Assembly: GCA_015228695.1 (NCBI GenBank)
Contig: JADGDA010000127.1
Span: forward strand, 1 to 7,179
Reading direction: 5' to 3'
DNA: 7,179 nucleotides
From: Alphaproteobacteria bacterium
GTDB taxonomy: Bacteria; Pseudomonadota; Alphaproteobacteria; Rhodospirillales; Rhodospirillaceae
In this document: positions 6,215 to 7,179 of the stretch, in pieces
Position numbering within the stretch: the first letter of the stretch is position 1
How the letters are laid out: the number at the start of each line of letters is the position of its first letter
Position numbers and translations under genes: made by a program
The notes under the pieces: model-generated
Told to the model about the DNA's origin: nothing
Seen by the model: the letters and a program-made list of their open reading frames with translations, nothing else
Database searches by the model: none

Positions 6215-6922
6215 TCACTCGCGCACGATGACGGCGGCGGCGAAGGCGTAGCCGGAGGCCCGCACGGTCTTGATGGGCAGGGGCAGGCCGGTTTCCTCGC
6301 TCACCTTCCGGCGCAGGCGCGACAACAGGATGTCGATGCTGCGGCCGTCGTTGATATCGGCCGACTTTCCCTGGCCGGACAGAATCGCGTCGCGGGCGAG
6401 CGGCTGGCCGGGGCAGGCGGCCAGCAGGGAGAGGAAGCGGAACTCGCTCGCCGTCAGTTCGATGCGGCGGCCGGTCGGACTGACCAGATACCAGCCGCGC
6501 CGGTTCAGAACCCAGGGAAGCGCCTCCGGCTCGACCGGCCTCGGCGACCCGTCCGCCGTCATCCGCCACAGAAGGTTGGTGATCGCGGCATGGAGTTCCC
6601 GCAGATGCAGCGGCTTGGTGAGATAGGCGTCGGCGCCGCTGGTCAGGCCCAGCACCCGGTCGTCGACGTCGGAGCGGGCGGTCAGCAGGATGATGCCGGC
6701 GGCGGACACCGCGCGCAGCTTCGCGGCGGCGGCGAAACCGTTCTCGCCGGGCAAATTGACGTCCAGCACCACCAGATCCGCCGGCTGCTCGGCAAAGGCG
6801 GCGTGCAGGCTCTCGGCGTCATTGCAGCCGCGCACGTCCATTCCCGTCTTGACCAGGAATTTGCAGATGGTTTGCCGCAGGGCTTCGTCGTCTTCCACGA
6901 CGATGATGCGGGGGGATATCAC
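6215..6922 (-). CDS. OmpR/PhoB-family two-component response regulator
   Basis: The 235-residue protein has the usual length and two-domain layout. The receiver (about 4-120) has the acidic pair D11-D12, the phosphoacceptor D54 in VVLDVNLPG, T81 in ILLTA, Y100 and K103 in YLTKPL, so all key residues are present. The C-terminal winged helix DNA-binding domain (about 142-230) has IELTASEFRFLSLLA, the recognition-helix region RSIDILLSRLRRKV and the closing hairpin IKTVRASGYAF. It should be phosphorylated by a sensor kinase and bind direct-repeat DNA as a dimer. Translation starts at GTG 6922; an in-frame TGA lies a short way upstream and no better start is seen. The Shine-Dalgarno is weak, with GGAGA about 21 nt upstream. 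No kinase gene is adjacent inside the window, so a specific name cannot be given. Confidence 0.95.
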   Translation of the reverse strand: MISPRIIVVEDDEALRQTICKFLVKTGMDVRGCNDAESLHAAFAEQPADLVVLDVNLPGENGFAAAAKLRAVSAAGIILLTARSDVDDRVLGLTSGADAYLTKPLHLRELHAAITNLLWRMTADGSPRPVEPEALPWVLNRRGWYLVSPTGRRIELTASEFRFLSLLAACPGQPLARDAILSGQGKSADINDGRSIDILLSRLRRKVSEETGLPLPIKTVRASGYAFAAAVIVRE

Positions 6923-7027
6923 GTTACGCGCACTCTGGCTTTCTCCGGTCTCTCATAAGGGCAAAGAACCCAGGTTCACGAAGAGTTGGTTTGCGCGATT
7001 CCAACGCCCGGCGTCACAACCGAACGC

Positions 7028-7046
7028 CGTCATGCGCGGGCTCGAC
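7028..7046. repeat. Degraded half of the CGTCATG palindromic repeat
   Basis: The 19 bases starting CGTCATGCGCGGG match, with one difference, the inverted right arm of the element at 5868-5985. The matching second side of the hairpin is missing: the sequence continues TCACGGCTGTCC instead of CCGCGCATCC. It looks like a decayed or recombined half-element upstream of the regulator gene. Confidence 0.5.
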
Positions 7047-7100
7047 TCACGGCTGTCCGGCACGGTTATTGCCTTCAGATGTGTTCCCCCGCCGTATTTC

Positions 7101-7179
7101 CGTCATGGCCGTGCTCGTCACGGCCATCCACGCCACGCCGTGCTGCCGGTGGCGGGATTTGCTCCCGATGCCATGTCGG
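7101..7179. repeat. Palindromic dispersed element, left part (cut by window edge)
   Basis: The arm has the frame CGTCAT, a perfect stem GGCCGTG-CTCGT-CACGGCC at 7107-7125, then ATCCACGCC. It is a further member of the family at 5868-5985, with a differently paired but fully complementary stem. The matching right arm, if present, lies past 7179. With the half-copy at 7028, it fills most of the 257-base region upstream of the regulator, where no gene or clear promoter is seen. Confidence 0.7.

Noticed and set aside
5991..6569. Minus-strand 192-codon frame
   Set aside because: It overlaps the C-terminal half of the response regulator in another frame, is Arg/Pro-rich, and ends through the repeat element; no domain is visible.
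6053..6958. Plus-strand 301-codon frame
   Set aside because: It starts in the repeat at 6059-6139 (SRESGNPG, WTPAFAGAT) and then runs antisense through the clearly real response regulator gene.

Overview
The window looks like GC-rich alphaproteobacterial DNA, most likely from the Rhodospirillales. This is inferred from the strong preference for G or C at third codon positions, the LEPR/DUF4347-type giant secreted protein, and intergenic palindromes of the CGTCAT...ATCCA kind. No rRNA, tRNA or other marker is present, so the genus cannot be given.

Layout: all supported genes lie on the minus strand, so the map reads from right to left. At 6923-7179 is an intergenic stretch carrying two copies or pieces of a dispersed palindromic repeat. 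At 6922-6215 is a complete OmpR/PhoB-type response regulator. At 6214-5622 is a roughly 590-base gap with two more complete palindromic elements (6059-6139 and 5868-5985), a short palindrome and an AT-rich leader with 10-bp-phased CTGAAA motifs. From 5621 to the left edge runs one uninterrupted reading frame of 1873 codons. It is the N-terminal part of a giant, probably type I secreted, surface or adhesion protein whose C-terminus lies outside the window.

The giant protein reads in order: LEPR motif; DUF4347 domain with a His/Cys pair; a cadherin-like module split by four LVIVD repeats; two exactly 124-residue Ig-like repeats; an SbsA-like Ig domain; another cadherin/VCBS-like module; a second cadherin-like module; seven delta-60 (DUF5122) repeats, probably a seven-bladed beta-propeller; a third cadherin-like module; and a VCBS-like module cut by the window edge. 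The two propeller-type blocks appear to have been inserted into an older chain of cadherin-like modules, one inside a module and one at a module junction.

How they may work together (inference): the response regulator lies directly upstream on the same strand, and the giant gene's leader carries phased direct repeats of the general kind that OmpR/PhoB proteins bind. Control of the adhesin by this regulator is therefore a testable idea, not a demonstrated fact. No sensor kinase, type I secretion gene or adhesin C-terminal secretion signal is visible here.
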